A stretch of 64,000 nt of DNA. Origin: Diplocloster modestus (GTDB taxonomy: Bacteria > Bacillota > Clostridia > Lachnospirales > Lachnospiraceae). The position numbers and the translations under genes are program-made. A model generated the notes under the pieces. It was not told where the DNA came from, made no database searches, and saw nothing but the letters and a program-made list of their open reading frames with translations. The stretch is from positions 62,001-126,000 of the forward strand of contig NZ_JAHQCX010000013.1 in assembly GCF_019042245.1 (NCBI RefSeq), in the 5' to 3' direction. Positions 36,075-44,588 of this stretch are shown piece by piece; the first letter of the stretch is position 1; every line of letters begins with the position of its first letter.

Positions 36075-37013
36075 CTAATTTCCATAGCCACCTACATTAA
36101 CCGATAGTCCCTCAGATTCAAAGATCGCCACCGCTGCCTGCAGAGTATCAAAATCCGGTTCTTTCACCATTGCGAACTCATACATTTCATCCAGTGCTGT
36201 CCATTTCGATAATCCCATTTGATGGAAGGGCAGAATATGCACCTGTTTTGCATGACATAATTTAGCATACTCTGCTGTTTTTACCAGATTTTCTTCTCCA
36301 TCGTTCACTCCCGGTATAAACGGTATGCGGATAATCAATGTCTTCTTAAGCTGACCAATCTTTAACAGATTCTGTATGATCTGTTCATTTCCCATACCGG
36401 TATACTTCTTATGAATCAAACTATCTGTATGTTTCACATCATATAAAACCATATCCGTATACTCTAGAATTGATTCCATGGCTGCCCAACTGCAGGCTCC
36501 GCATGTTTCGACCGCCGTATGGATACCTTCCTCCGATACCCGGGACAACAGGTTCCTGGCAAACCCGGCCTGATAAGCAGGCTCACCTCCGCTCAGAGTT
36601 ACTCCACCTTCTGAATATCGGTAAAAAGTACGATCCGATAGAATTTTCTCCAGAACGGTATCCATGTCATAATATCTTCCCGCTAATTTCCGGGCATCCG
36701 TACAGCATACTTCCGTACAAGACCCACATAAAGTACATCGTTTTCGATCTGTCAATACACCTGAAATCACTGCATGACTCTCGCAGGCCTCTTCACATGC
36801 ACCGCAATTAATACACCTGTTCTGTGTCAGCAGCAGCTCGGTATAAGGTGATCGCGTCTCTGGATTTTGGCACCACTGGCATCGCAGAGGGCATCCTTTG
36901 AAAAATATCATGGTACGAATACCGGTACCATCATGTACAGAAAATCTTTGTATGTCTGTAATCATTGCCCGTTCACCTGACGTTTTAATCACCTGCCTTT
37001 CTTGTTTTGCCAT
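36075..37013 (-). CDS. Glycyl radical enzyme activase (radical SAM)
   Basis: 312 residues. Radical SAM cluster C41-x3-C45-x2-C48 in GCPLRCQWCQNPE, then two ferredoxin-type 4Fe-4S motifs (C67/C70/C73/C77 and C93/C96/C99/C103) found in activases of Cys-x-Glu glycyl radical enzymes but absent from PFL activase, TLSGGEPAYQ for SAM binding, and a GGYGN C-terminus. It abstracts a hydrogen from G736 of the cognate enzyme using S-adenosylmethionine. ATG at 37013 has AAAGGA somewhat far upstream; M17 (36965) with AGGTGA is an alternative. Overlaps nothing; 9 bp after the permease stop. Confidence 0.94.
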   Translation of the reverse strand: MAKQERQVIKTSGERAMITDIQRFSVHDGTGIRTMIFFKGCPLRCQWCQNPETRSPYTELLLTQNRCINCGACEEACESHAVISGVLTDRKRCTLCGSCTEVCCTDARKLAGRYYDMDTVLEKILSDRTFYRYSEGGVTLSGGEPAYQAGFARNLLSRVSEEGIHTAVETCGACSWAAMESILEYTDMVLYDVKHTDSLIHKKYTGMGNEQIIQNLLKIGQLKKTLIIRIPFIPGVNDGEENLVKTAEYAKLCHAKQVHILPFHQMGLSKWTALDEMYEFAMVKEPDFDTLQAAVAIFESEGLSVNVGGYGN

Positions 37014-37022
37014 GTATTATCA

Positions 37023-38174
37023 TCATCCTTTACTGCGCTTACTGGATATATCGATACAGACAGCCAGCAGCAGTACTGCCCCCTTTACAATATACTGATA
37101 GGTAGCATCCAGATTCATCAGGCTCATACCATTATCCAGGCTGGACATCATCATAGTTCCAATAATTGCGCCTGCTACGGTACCAGCTCCTCCTAATGTA
37201 CTTGTTCCTCCTACGATGCATCCGGTAATCGCACTAAACTCAAAATTCTGTCCCACCATAGCGGTAGCCTGACCTACACGGCCCAAAAATACAATACTTG
37301 CAATTGCTGTTATGAACCCCATAAAAGAGTAAATCAGTAATTCGTTTTTGGGTATGTTGATACCGGCCAGTCTTGCAGCATCACGATTGCCGCCTAACGC
37401 ATAAATATTTCTGCCAAATGCTGTATTTTTAGAAATAAATGTAAAGGTTACTGCAAGCACCAACAGTAAAATAATCGCATAGGGAATTCCCCGGTACCGG
37501 ATCAGAAAAGCGGATACTATGCCCATAGCAGCTACGATTAAAACAATTCTGAGAATTTCCAGCCGGATATCCAGGGTTTCTAACCCATAGGTTTTTTTAG
37601 AATGCCTGTTGTAGAATACAAATACTATAGTAAGCAAAGCAATTGTTACGGTCAAAATCATGCTAACGCCTGTCGGGAAGAAGGCTCTTCCCAGCATCGC
37701 AAAGGTATCACTTACAGGCCCCCTTGCCATACCTTCTCCCACTAATAATGTCATCCCTTTAAAAATTAATTGACCAGCCAGAGTTGCTATAAATGCCGGT
37801 ATTTTCTGATACGCGATCCAATACCCGTTCCAGACTCCGATTAAAATTCCGGCCAGTAAGGTTAAAAGAATCGTCTGAACCGGCCCGACATGGAACTTTG
37901 TTTCCAAAGTGGCCGCAAAGTTTGCCAAAAAGCCTACCACTGCCCCTGCTGACAGATCAATACCTCCCGAAACCATGACCCACACCATACCGATGCCCAA
38001 TATAGAGAACGTGCATCCCTGGAGCAAAAGATTGGTCATATTTAGGCTTGAAAGAAACATCCCACTGGTCAATACCTGGAATAAGATAAAGATACCAGCC
38101 ATCTCGATCACCAATGCAAATTTTGTAATATTATTCTTTAACATATTTCTGGTAATGATGCCTTTATCCAACAT
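37023..38174 (-). CDS. Sugar ABC permease (RbsC-like)
   Basis: 383 residues, about ten helices: GMVWVMVSGGIDLSAGAVVG and GGNRDAARLAGINI are hallmarks of ribose/xylose-type permeases, with GGTSTLGGAGTVAGAIIGT near the end. Only one permease gene is present, so it should form a homodimer. Start at 38174 overlaps the ATPase stop by 11 bp. The middle (about 180-240) carries an extra segment with a FYNRHSKKTYGLETLD loop. Confidence 0.94.
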   Translation of the reverse strand: MLDKGIITRNMLKNNITKFALVIEMAGIFILFQVLTSGMFLSSLNMTNLLLQGCTFSILGIGMVWVMVSGGIDLSAGAVVGFLANFAATLETKFHVGPVQTILLTLLAGILIGVWNGYWIAYQKIPAFIATLAGQLIFKGMTLLVGEGMARGPVSDTFAMLGRAFFPTGVSMILTVTIALLTIVFVFYNRHSKKTYGLETLDIRLEILRIVLIVAAMGIVSAFLIRYRGIPYAIILLLVLAVTFTFISKNTAFGRNIYALGGNRDAARLAGINIPKNELLIYSFMGFITAIASIVFLGRVGQATAMVGQNFEFSAITGCIVGGTSTLGGAGTVAGAIIGTMMMSSLDNGMSLMNLDATYQYIVKGAVLLLAVCIDISSKRSKG

Positions 38175-39699
38175 ATGTCTCCTGCCTCCCTCCCGCAGCA
38201 CTGTACAGAATCCTTTCTTGCGTCGCTTCCTCCCGGTTCAGCTCTCCGTTTATTTTTCCTTCATGCATTACATAAATCCGGTCACTCATCCCTATAATTT
38301 CAGGAAGTTCCGAGGATATCATAACTATCGCTACCCCCTGGGCTACCAGCCGGTTCATAATTTGATAGATCTCATATTTTGCCCCCACATCCACCCCTCG
38401 GGTTGGTTCATCCAAAATTAAAACTTCAGGACTTGTCAGCATCCATTTTGCCAGGATCACTTTTTGCTGATTTCCACCACTTAGATTCTTTACCTTCTGC
38501 TGTATTGATGAAGCTTTTATTTTTAACTCCCTCATATACTGATGCGTTCGTGTAATTTCCAGATTACCGTTAATCACACCATAGCGGACTAGCTTTGACA
38601 AACTGGCCAACGACATATTCGTCCGTATATCTTTATCCATCACTAATCCATACCGCTTTCTATCTTCGGAAACATAACTGATCCCCCGTCTGATTGCCTG
38701 TTTCGGACTTCTGATCTGTATCTTCCGCCCTTTGAAATAAAGTTGACTGTCCTGCGTGGGTTTCAAAATTCCAAACAAACTCAGTGCCAGTTCTGTTCTT
38801 CCGGCTCCCATTAATCCGGCAATACCTAGAATTTCCCCTTTTTTTACCTGAAACTGAACATGGTCAATCAGCTTCTTGTCTGATATCACGGGATTTCTTA
38901 CACTCCAGTCTTTTACTTCTAAAATAACCTCACCGGCATGATGCTCTTCATGCGGAAAACGTTGTGTCAGTTCCCGTCCCACCATATAAGATATTAAACT
39001 GCTTTCCGAGACCTCAGAAATATTCTTAGTAACAATAACTTTTCCGTCCCGCAAGACAGTAACCCGATCCGCAATATGGAATACTTCATCTAGTTTATGG
39101 GATATGTAGATACAAGTAACTCCTTCTTTTTTCAATTCCCGCAGAATATCCATCAGAATCTCGGTCTCTACCTCTGTCAGCGAAGCGGTAGGTTCATCCA
39201 GAATAATCAGCCTTGCATTTTTATTTAATGCCTTTGCGATTTCGATTAGTTGTTGTTTCCCAACTCCTAAAACACCAACCATTGTTCCCGGATTTTCTTT
39301 TAACCGGACCTTATCCAAAAGTTCCTTGGTTTGACGGTACTGTTCATTCCACTGGATCACTCCATTATTTCTTCGCTCACAGCCCAAAAAAATATTTTCA
39401 CAAATGGACATGCTTTTAATCAGATTCAATTCCTGATAAATAATAGAAATCCCAGCTTTTTCCGCATCCCTTGTACCCATAAATCTTTGTTCTTTCCCCT
39501 GAACAAGTATCCTTCCTTCATACTCATTCTTTTTATAAACTCCACTGAGTATTTTCATTAATGTGGACTTTCCCGCACCATTTTCACCCACCAAAGCATG
39601 GATTTCACCTTTTTTAACCTGAAAAGTAACATCTTCTAACGCTTTTACTCCAGAGAAGCTTTTCGTAATTTGCTCCATTTGCAATATATAATTCTGCAT
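38164..39699 (-). CDS. Sugar ABC ATPase, two-domain (RbsA/MglA-like)
   Basis: 511 residues with two ATPase halves. N-half: Walker A GENGAGKST, Walker [13 protein letters not shown] and H-loop ISHKLDE. C-half: degenerate Walker A GLMGAGRTE, as usual in this family, signature LSGGNQQKVILAKW, Walker [13 protein letters not shown]. Start at 39699 follows GGAGGTGAAA; an in-frame ATG 13 codons upstream overlaps the oxidoreductase gene. Carbohydrate-uptake CUT2 class, which imports monosaccharides without phosphorylating them. Confidence 0.95.
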   Translation of the reverse strand: MQNYILQMEQITKSFSGVKALEDVTFQVKKGEIHALVGENGAGKSTLMKILSGVYKKNEYEGRILVQGKEQRFMGTRDAEKAGISIIYQELNLIKSMSICENIFLGCERRNNGVIQWNEQYRQTKELLDKVRLKENPGTMVGVLGVGKQQLIEIAKALNKNARLIILDEPTASLTEVETEILMDILRELKKEGVTCIYISHKLDEVFHIADRVTVLRDGKVIVTKNISEVSESSLISYMVGRELTQRFPHEEHHAGEVILEVKDWSVRNPVISDKKLIDHVQFQVKKGEILGIAGLMGAGRTELALSLFGILKPTQDSQLYFKGRKIQIRSPKQAIRRGISYVSEDRKRYGLVMDKDIRTNMSLASLSKLVRYGVINGNLEITRTHQYMRELKIKASSIQQKVKNLSGGNQQKVILAKWMLTSPEVLILDEPTRGVDVGAKYEIYQIMNRLVAQGVAIVMISSELPEIIGMSDRIYVMHEGKINGELNREEATQERILYSAAGGRQETYVG

Positions 39700-39718
39700 A
39701 AGTTTCACCTCCGCCGAA

Positions 39719-40894
39719 TTAGCCAAAATCCGGTACACAAATCGCCTTGCCTCCTGCTAAAGCGGACTGGTGTGCGCAGATGCCGACTCCTGTCCAATAA
39801 GCTCCAGCGATGTCATCCGGTATACAGGGTCTGTTTTCAATGATCGATCGTATAAACTCATGTACCAGATGTGGATGCGATCCTCCATGGCCTCCTCCTT
39901 GAGTAAAGGACAAATGTTTATTTTCATTACTGTACACTGTTTTTTGTGTAAATTTTGCTATCTCTTCAGGCAGCAAATATCCGTAATCCGGAATTTCAAC
40001 TCTTTCCTCACATATTTCACTTCCTCTTCGGTAACTTTTCGGTTCATGAGCTGCTTTATAAGTTTCTACTTCTTTTAATTTCCCTGTTCTAGAATAAATT
40101 ACCGGTTGTTCGGATGCCAGCTGTTGCCATTCAAAGCTCATTTCCTCACCATACACGCGGAAACATTCCGAATAACTTCTTGCCACACCGTATAGGAATC
40201 TCTCAAGCTCTATCGTGAGATCCGAATCTTCCAACTCGATTAAAGCCGTCTCAAAGGCAAACGGTGATCCGTACCGGCCAGCCAGAGATTCTCTTATTTT
40301 TCCGGAACCTCTGCCATATACTTTGACCGGTTTACGCCCCGCAAGCATCAAGCATGGAGCGACCGCATGTGTCGGATGCATCAGCGGCGGAAAACCATTC
40401 CAATATTCCGGCCAGCCCTCCATATCCTGGTAGTGAGCGCAAGACATATATTGAATTCTGCCCATGTCTCCCTTTTCATACAACTCTTTGATATAAAGGA
40501 ATTCCCTTTCGTATACTGTTGTCTCCATAAACATATATTTTTTTTGGGCTTTTTTCCTGGCTTCTATTACCTGATATAACTCATCAATAGACATTCCCAT
40601 CGGAATTGTGCATCCGCAATGCTTTCCGGCATTCAGCACCTCAATTGACATAGGCGCATGGGTAGCCGGAGGAGTAACAAGGTGTACCGCATCTATTTCC
40701 GGGTCCGATAAAACTTCACTTAATTCCCTTTTGCACTGCAGTTTATCCAAGCTATAACGTTCCTGTACAGCCTGTAACAGCTGTTCGTTTGAGTCCACTA
40801 CATAAAGCGACTCGACATCCGGATGTTCCAAATAAATTGGTACAAATTCCATTCCAAAGCTTAGTCCAACTATTGCAACTTTTAATTTCCTCAT
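39719..40894 (-). CDS. Gfo/Idh/MocA-family oxidoreductase
   Basis: 391 residues. N-terminal Rossmann domain KVAIVGLSFGMEFVP (the usual GxGxxG reads GLSFGM), DAVHLVTPPATHAPM and the Glu-Lys-Pro dinucleotide element altered to CTIPMG; C-terminal domain with HPTHAVAPCLML carrying the likely catalytic His, and GGHGGSHPHLVHEFI. The missing Gly pattern and EKP motif make cofactor binding uncertain; it may use NAD(H) bound tightly or act as an isomerase-like enzyme. Start at 40894 follows GAGGAGG. First gene of the operon, so plausibly first step on the imported sugar or polyol. Confidence 0.82.
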   Translation of the reverse strand: MRKLKVAIVGLSFGMEFVPIYLEHPDVESLYVVDSNEQLLQAVQERYSLDKLQCKRELSEVLSDPEIDAVHLVTPPATHAPMSIEVLNAGKHCGCTIPMGMSIDELYQVIEARKKAQKKYMFMETTVYEREFLYIKELYEKGDMGRIQYMSCAHYQDMEGWPEYWNGFPPLMHPTHAVAPCLMLAGRKPVKVYGRGSGKIRESLAGRYGSPFAFETALIELEDSDLTIELERFLYGVARSYSECFRVYGEEMSFEWQQLASEQPVIYSRTGKLKEVETYKAAHEPKSYRRGSEICEERVEIPDYGYLLPEEIAKFTQKTVYSNENKHLSFTQGGGHGGSHPHLVHEFIRSIIENRPCIPDDIAGAYWTGVGICAHQSALAGGKAICVPDFG

Positions 40895-40967
40895 TCTGTG
40901 CCTCCTCAATACTAATTTTTTCTTTTCCATGCATTCTGCTGTCTTTCTTTCCCCTCTGATGTCCATC

Positions 40968-41035
40968 ATTATAGCATCTGTTTAAATCACAAAAAATGGA
41001 CAATGCCCGGAACTTTTGGACTATTCCTAGAACTT
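40968..41035 (-). promoter_or_regulatory. Activator-type promoter of the glycyl-radical operon with two direct repeats
   Basis: On the minus strand an extended -10, TGCTATAAT (TATAAT at 40973-40968), has no -35 hexamer at the proper distance. Upstream, two copies of a 19-bp word lie in direct orientation 20 bp apart: 40997-41015 and 41017-41035 (consensus TGGACWATKCCYRGAACTT, 15 of 19 positions identical). Two sites one face of the helix apart upstream of a weak promoter is the classic AraC-type activator layout, and the divergent gene encodes such a regulator. Confidence 0.6.
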
Positions 41036-41067
41036 ATTTGTATTGGTCAATTTGTATAATATTTCAA

Positions 41068-41096
41068 TTGCAATCTCTTCTTTTCTGTGCTATTCT
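41068..41096 (+). promoter_or_regulatory. Promoter of the sensor kinase operon
   Basis: TTGCAA (41068-41073), 17-bp spacer, TATTCT (41091-41096). Predicted start near 41103; kinase ATG at 41177. The direct repeats end 33 bp upstream, so the same regulator could influence both directions. Confidence 0.55.
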
Positions 41097-41176
41097 TATA
41101 CAAAATCCCTTTTCTGGCATCTGTACCAAATTCCCCCTGAAATAATCACCTGCTGATTTGGGAGGCGCATGATAGT

Positions 41177-42898
41177 ATGAAACAAAAGTCTCTGAGGTAC
41201 CGGCTCCTTTTATATTTCACTTTGATTGCTATTATTCCGGCATTTGTGACAACCAGTATTACCTTTTTCCACAATCAAAAAGATATCCAAAATTCCGTCA
41301 TCAACGACAACCAACAGATGTTGTCACAGGTGATGGAAAGAATCTCTCATAAAATCAGTCAGGTAGACGATTTTTCCAATTGGATCTGCCAAAACCCGGG
41401 TATTCAGGATTTATTAATACTTCCGTCAGAAAATGTGAATTCTTATACCCTCGCAAAAGCGCAGACTATCCGTGAGCTGAGGCTTCAGTCCTCGTACCGG
41501 CCTATCTCCGAATATATTCTTTCTCTTTTCATAGTTGGGAATAATGGTGCGGATATCCGCGACGGCCCGGAAGCATCTCTGGTAGATATCAATATCCTGC
41601 ATAAATCTATGAACCGATTTTCTGTCGGATATTGGAGCGGTATTATGGAAAATCTCACTCCACTTTCGGATAATCAGTCGGTACTTATGTACTGTCATCC
41701 CATTTTAGACCCCTTGTCCCATGCGATAACAGGGCACGTTGCTATCCTGTTCTCTGAGAACTTATTTCTAGATGAATTTAAATATTTTACACAAAGTCCC
41801 GGAAAATACGCCCTGCTTAAGACAGACCACGGCCAAATACTTTCACTTGCTGGTCCCAAGAGCCAGGAACAGGTCATCGATATCTTATCCGACTTAATGA
41901 AACAAGAGGCTTCTCCTGACTACTTCACCCTTAACGTTATCAATTCTGTGAATCGTTTAACCATTCAGGGACTGGTATCTACTGAGCCGATGAGACAGCA
42001 GATAACTACTACCACCATGTCTATGATTCTATTAGTCTGCATCTCCCTGGCCATTACTTTATTATTAGCATATTTTCTTTCCATTCATTTTAATCGTCCG
42101 ATTGTACAAATGACTGCTAACGTGCGTTATATATCCAATGGCCAATTTCTCAAGGTTTCTGCTATTGAAGATCAAAGCGAACTCGGAGAATTAAACAGGC
42201 ATATTATACAAATGAGTCAAGATATCGTTCAACTTATGGAGGATCAGAAAAAACGAGAAAAAGAAAAAAGATATCTGGAAATGCGAATTCTTCAGGCACA
42301 GATTAATCCCCATTTTCTCTATAATACGCTAAATTCTATTAAATTAATGGCCTCCATGCAGGGAGCTTATAATATCTGCAGTATGGTAGAAAAACTAGGG
42401 CAAATGTTAAGAGTAAATCAACAGATCCGTGAAGAATGGATTATGCTGGAAGAGGAACTTGCTCTTCTTGAATCATATATTTATATCCAAAATATTCGGT
42501 TTAAGGGAAAAATCAGGTATCAGGCTCAAATGACCGATCATAATCTTGGAAAATTGAAAATTTTAAAATTTACTCTCCAGCCGTTTGTTGAAAATTCTAT
42601 TCTTCACGGATTATCGCCGAAGCAGCAGGGAGGATCCATCCAAATCCTCTGTGACCTGACTAAGGAATATCTACGTATACGTGTTTTAGATGATGGAATC
42701 GGAATAACGCAGAACAAGCTTCATGAAATCCAGACAGCATTGGATCATTCGGACAATACTGAGGAAGAAGGTGGGATAGGTATCCAAAATGTATTCCGGA
42801 GAATTAAACTTCGTTGTGGCTTGCAATATGGGATCTCTATTAACAACCGTCCAGAAGGAGGCGTTTGCGTTACGGTGCTCCTTCCAGTTACCCGCTAA
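41177..42898 (+). CDS. Sensor histidine kinase (YesM-like)
   Basis: 573 residues: TM1 about 10-30, extracellular sensor domain about 31-278, TM2 about 279-303, HAMP linker to about 355, then a His_kinase domain with the phosphoacceptor H379 in QAQINPHFLYNTLNSI, and an ATPase domain with FVENSILHG (N box), LDDGIG and GGIGIQNVFRR (G boxes). Typical of the LytS/YesM group that work with AraC-type response regulators on carbohydrate genes. Divergent from the glycyl-radical operon and followed by its regulator 40 bp on. Confidence 0.93.
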   Translation: MKQKSLRYRLLLYFTLIAIIPAFVTTSITFFHNQKDIQNSVINDNQQMLSQVMERISHKISQVDDFSNWICQNPGIQDLLILPSENVNSYTLAKAQTIRELRLQSSYRPISEYILSLFIVGNNGADIRDGPEASLVDINILHKSMNRFSVGYWSGIMENLTPLSDNQSVLMYCHPILDPLSHAITGHVAILFSENLFLDEFKYFTQSPGKYALLKTDHGQILSLAGPKSQEQVIDILSDLMKQEASPDYFTLNVINSVNRLTIQGLVSTEPMRQQITTTTMSMILLVCISLAITLLLAYFLSIHFNRPIVQMTANVRYISNGQFLKVSAIEDQSELGELNRHIIQMSQDIVQLMEDQKKREKEKRYLEMRILQAQINPHFLYNTLNSIKLMASMQGAYNICSMVEKLGQMLRVNQQIREEWIMLEEELALLESYIYIQNIRFKGKIRYQAQMTDHNLGKLKILKFTLQPFVENSILHGLSPKQQGGSIQILCDLTKEYLRIRVLDDGIGITQNKLHEIQTALDHSDNTEEEGGIGIQNVFRRIKLRCGLQYGISINNRPEGGVCVTVLLPVTR

Positions 42899-42938
42899 AC
42901 AAAGGAAATTAATAAAAGAACACCTATGTGGAGGAAAT

Positions 42939-44588
42939 ATGAATATTTGTCGAATTTTGATTGTTGACGACGACGCGACTATGAGAATTGCGTTAAAATC
43001 TCTCATAGCCTGGAAGCAACATGGTTATGAGCTAATAGGGGAAGCTGCTGATGGAAAATCTGCGCTTGATATTGCTAAGGTTGAATTTCCCCATATTATT
43101 ATTACAGACATGAAAATGCCTGTAATGGATGGTTTGACACTGATCCGGAAAATTTATGAAGAAGGCCTTCATCCGGTCTTTCTTGTACTTAGCAGCTACG
43201 ACGACTTTGAATTGGTTAAATCTGCCCTTAAATTAGGAGCCTTTGATTATCTACTGAAATTGGAATTAGAGTCCACCGTATTATTAAATTGTCTGAATGA
43301 AGCCCGTAATCAGATCACTGCGGACCCACATCAGGTAATTTCGCACAGGAGCCGGCTTGAAAAACAAAACCGTCTCTTAAAAGATATTCTCTGCAATATA
43401 TTTTACTCGGAGTCCGAAATGAAACTGGAGATGGAAGCATGTGGAATGTGTTTTGATACTCTTCCCATTTACTGTTTTTTTATTAAAGCGGGAGATTTAT
43501 ACAAATTTGAAGAGAACACAGAAGAAGAATATGATACTTTTCGTTTCAGCGTGTTAAATGTTGTCACAGAAATCGTACAGGATTGTTTTGATGCTTATTG
43601 TGTAGAGGGAAAAACCGGGGAATTCTATGTACTGGCATCTTTGAAGAAATTTTTAACGGATGAATCTCCCCACTCAATCATGGTATCCACAGTAAGAAGA
43701 ATACAAGAGATGCTTAGGCAGTACTTGAATCTTCCTTGTGTGATCGGAATCAGCGAGGGCGGATTGTCTCTTAAGGAATTAAAGCTATCCTGCCGTCAGG
43801 CCTCTGAAGCTGTACGCACACAGTATTATATGAGCCGTCAGGATATTATTGAATGGAAAGACTGTCATACTCCTATTCAGCAGGACTTACTCATGAACGA
43901 TCGTGTCGAGGTTTTACAGGCCAAGCAACAGTTAAAAAATGCTTTATTGACTTTAAATCTAAATGATACCGTATCAAGTTTGAGACAATTTAGTTCCCTG
44001 ATCTGTGCTACTGCTTTTCAGTTGAATATGATACTTTTTCTGGTTTTAGAGATATTTATCTGTGTTCAGGAAGTGTTTGATCAATTTGGTATAGAATCTA
44101 AAATCATCTTGAAAAAGAGCTGGAAAAGCTACTATTTCTTTTTATCCATTCAGGATACAAAAAAAGCACAGCTCTGGATCAACGATCTTATAACCGATTT
44201 AACAGAATATATCCATGAGGAGAACAATAAAGAATACCGTCGTATCATAGAAAGAGCTAAAAAAATCATTCATCGTTATTATTCCGAAAAGCTGTCTCTA
44301 ACCTATCTGGCTAATGAAGTACACCTGAATCCCTCTTATCTCAGTACACTGATGAAAAAATATATCGGTATGAATTATTCTGAATATCTGACTTATGTCC
44401 GCATAGAAGCAGCGAAACAAATGTTGACCAACTCTGATGAAAAGATATCAGTTATAGCGTCACAGGTTGGATACGATGATCAGTTTTATTTTAACCGTCT
44501 TTTCAAACGTACGGTAGGAATATCACCAGGAGAATACCGCAAGCGCACAGGCAGACAGGAAAAAAGCGAGGGAGGTACCGCTACATGA
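42939..44588 (+). CDS. Response regulator with AraC-type HTH (YesN-like)
   Basis: 549 residues. Receiver domain 1-120 with LIVDDD (D10-D12) and phosphorylated D57 in IIITDMKMPVMDG, a long middle region of about 300 residues, and a C-terminal AraC DNA-binding domain (about 445-545: LSLTYLANEVHLNPSYLSTLMKKYIGMNYSEYL and the second helix-turn-helix ending FNRLFKRTVGISPGEYRKR). Start at 42939 follows GGAGGAAAT; the open frame extends 50 codons further upstream but overlaps the kinase gene. Probably binds the direct repeats at 40997-41035 when phosphorylated. Confidence 0.94.
   Translation: MNICRILIVDDDATMRIALKSLIAWKQHGYELIGEAADGKSALDIAKVEFPHIIITDMKMPVMDGLTLIRKIYEEGLHPVFLVLSSYDDFELVKSALKLGAFDYLLKLELESTVLLNCLNEARNQITADPHQVISHRSRLEKQNRLLKDILCNIFYSESEMKLEMEACGMCFDTLPIYCFFIKAGDLYKFEENTEEEYDTFRFSVLNVVTEIVQDCFDAYCVEGKTGEFYVLASLKKFLTDESPHSIMVSTVRRIQEMLRQYLNLPCVIGISEGGLSLKELKLSCRQASEAVRTQYYMSRQDIIEWKDCHTPIQQDLLMNDRVEVLQAKQQLKNALLTLNLNDTVSSLRQFSSLICATAFQLNMILFLVLEIFICVQEVFDQFGIESKIILKKSWKSYYFFLSIQDTKKAQLWINDLITDLTEYIHEENNKEYRRIIERAKKIIHRYYSEKLSLTYLANEVHLNPSYLSTLMKKYIGMNYSEYLTYVRIEAAKQMLTNSDEKISVIASQVGYDDQFYFNRLFKRTVGISPGEYRKRTGRQEKSEGGTAT

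Noticed and set aside
24224..40894. Sulfoquinovose (sulfo-transketolase/isethionate) or 1,5-anhydroglucitol pathway
   Set aside because: Split transketolase plus glycyl radical enzyme is suggestive of the first, but sulfosugar isomerase, YihQ-type glucosidase and sulfoacetaldehyde reductase genes are absent; the second uses PTS import and FSA aldolase, also absent. Kept only as comparisons.
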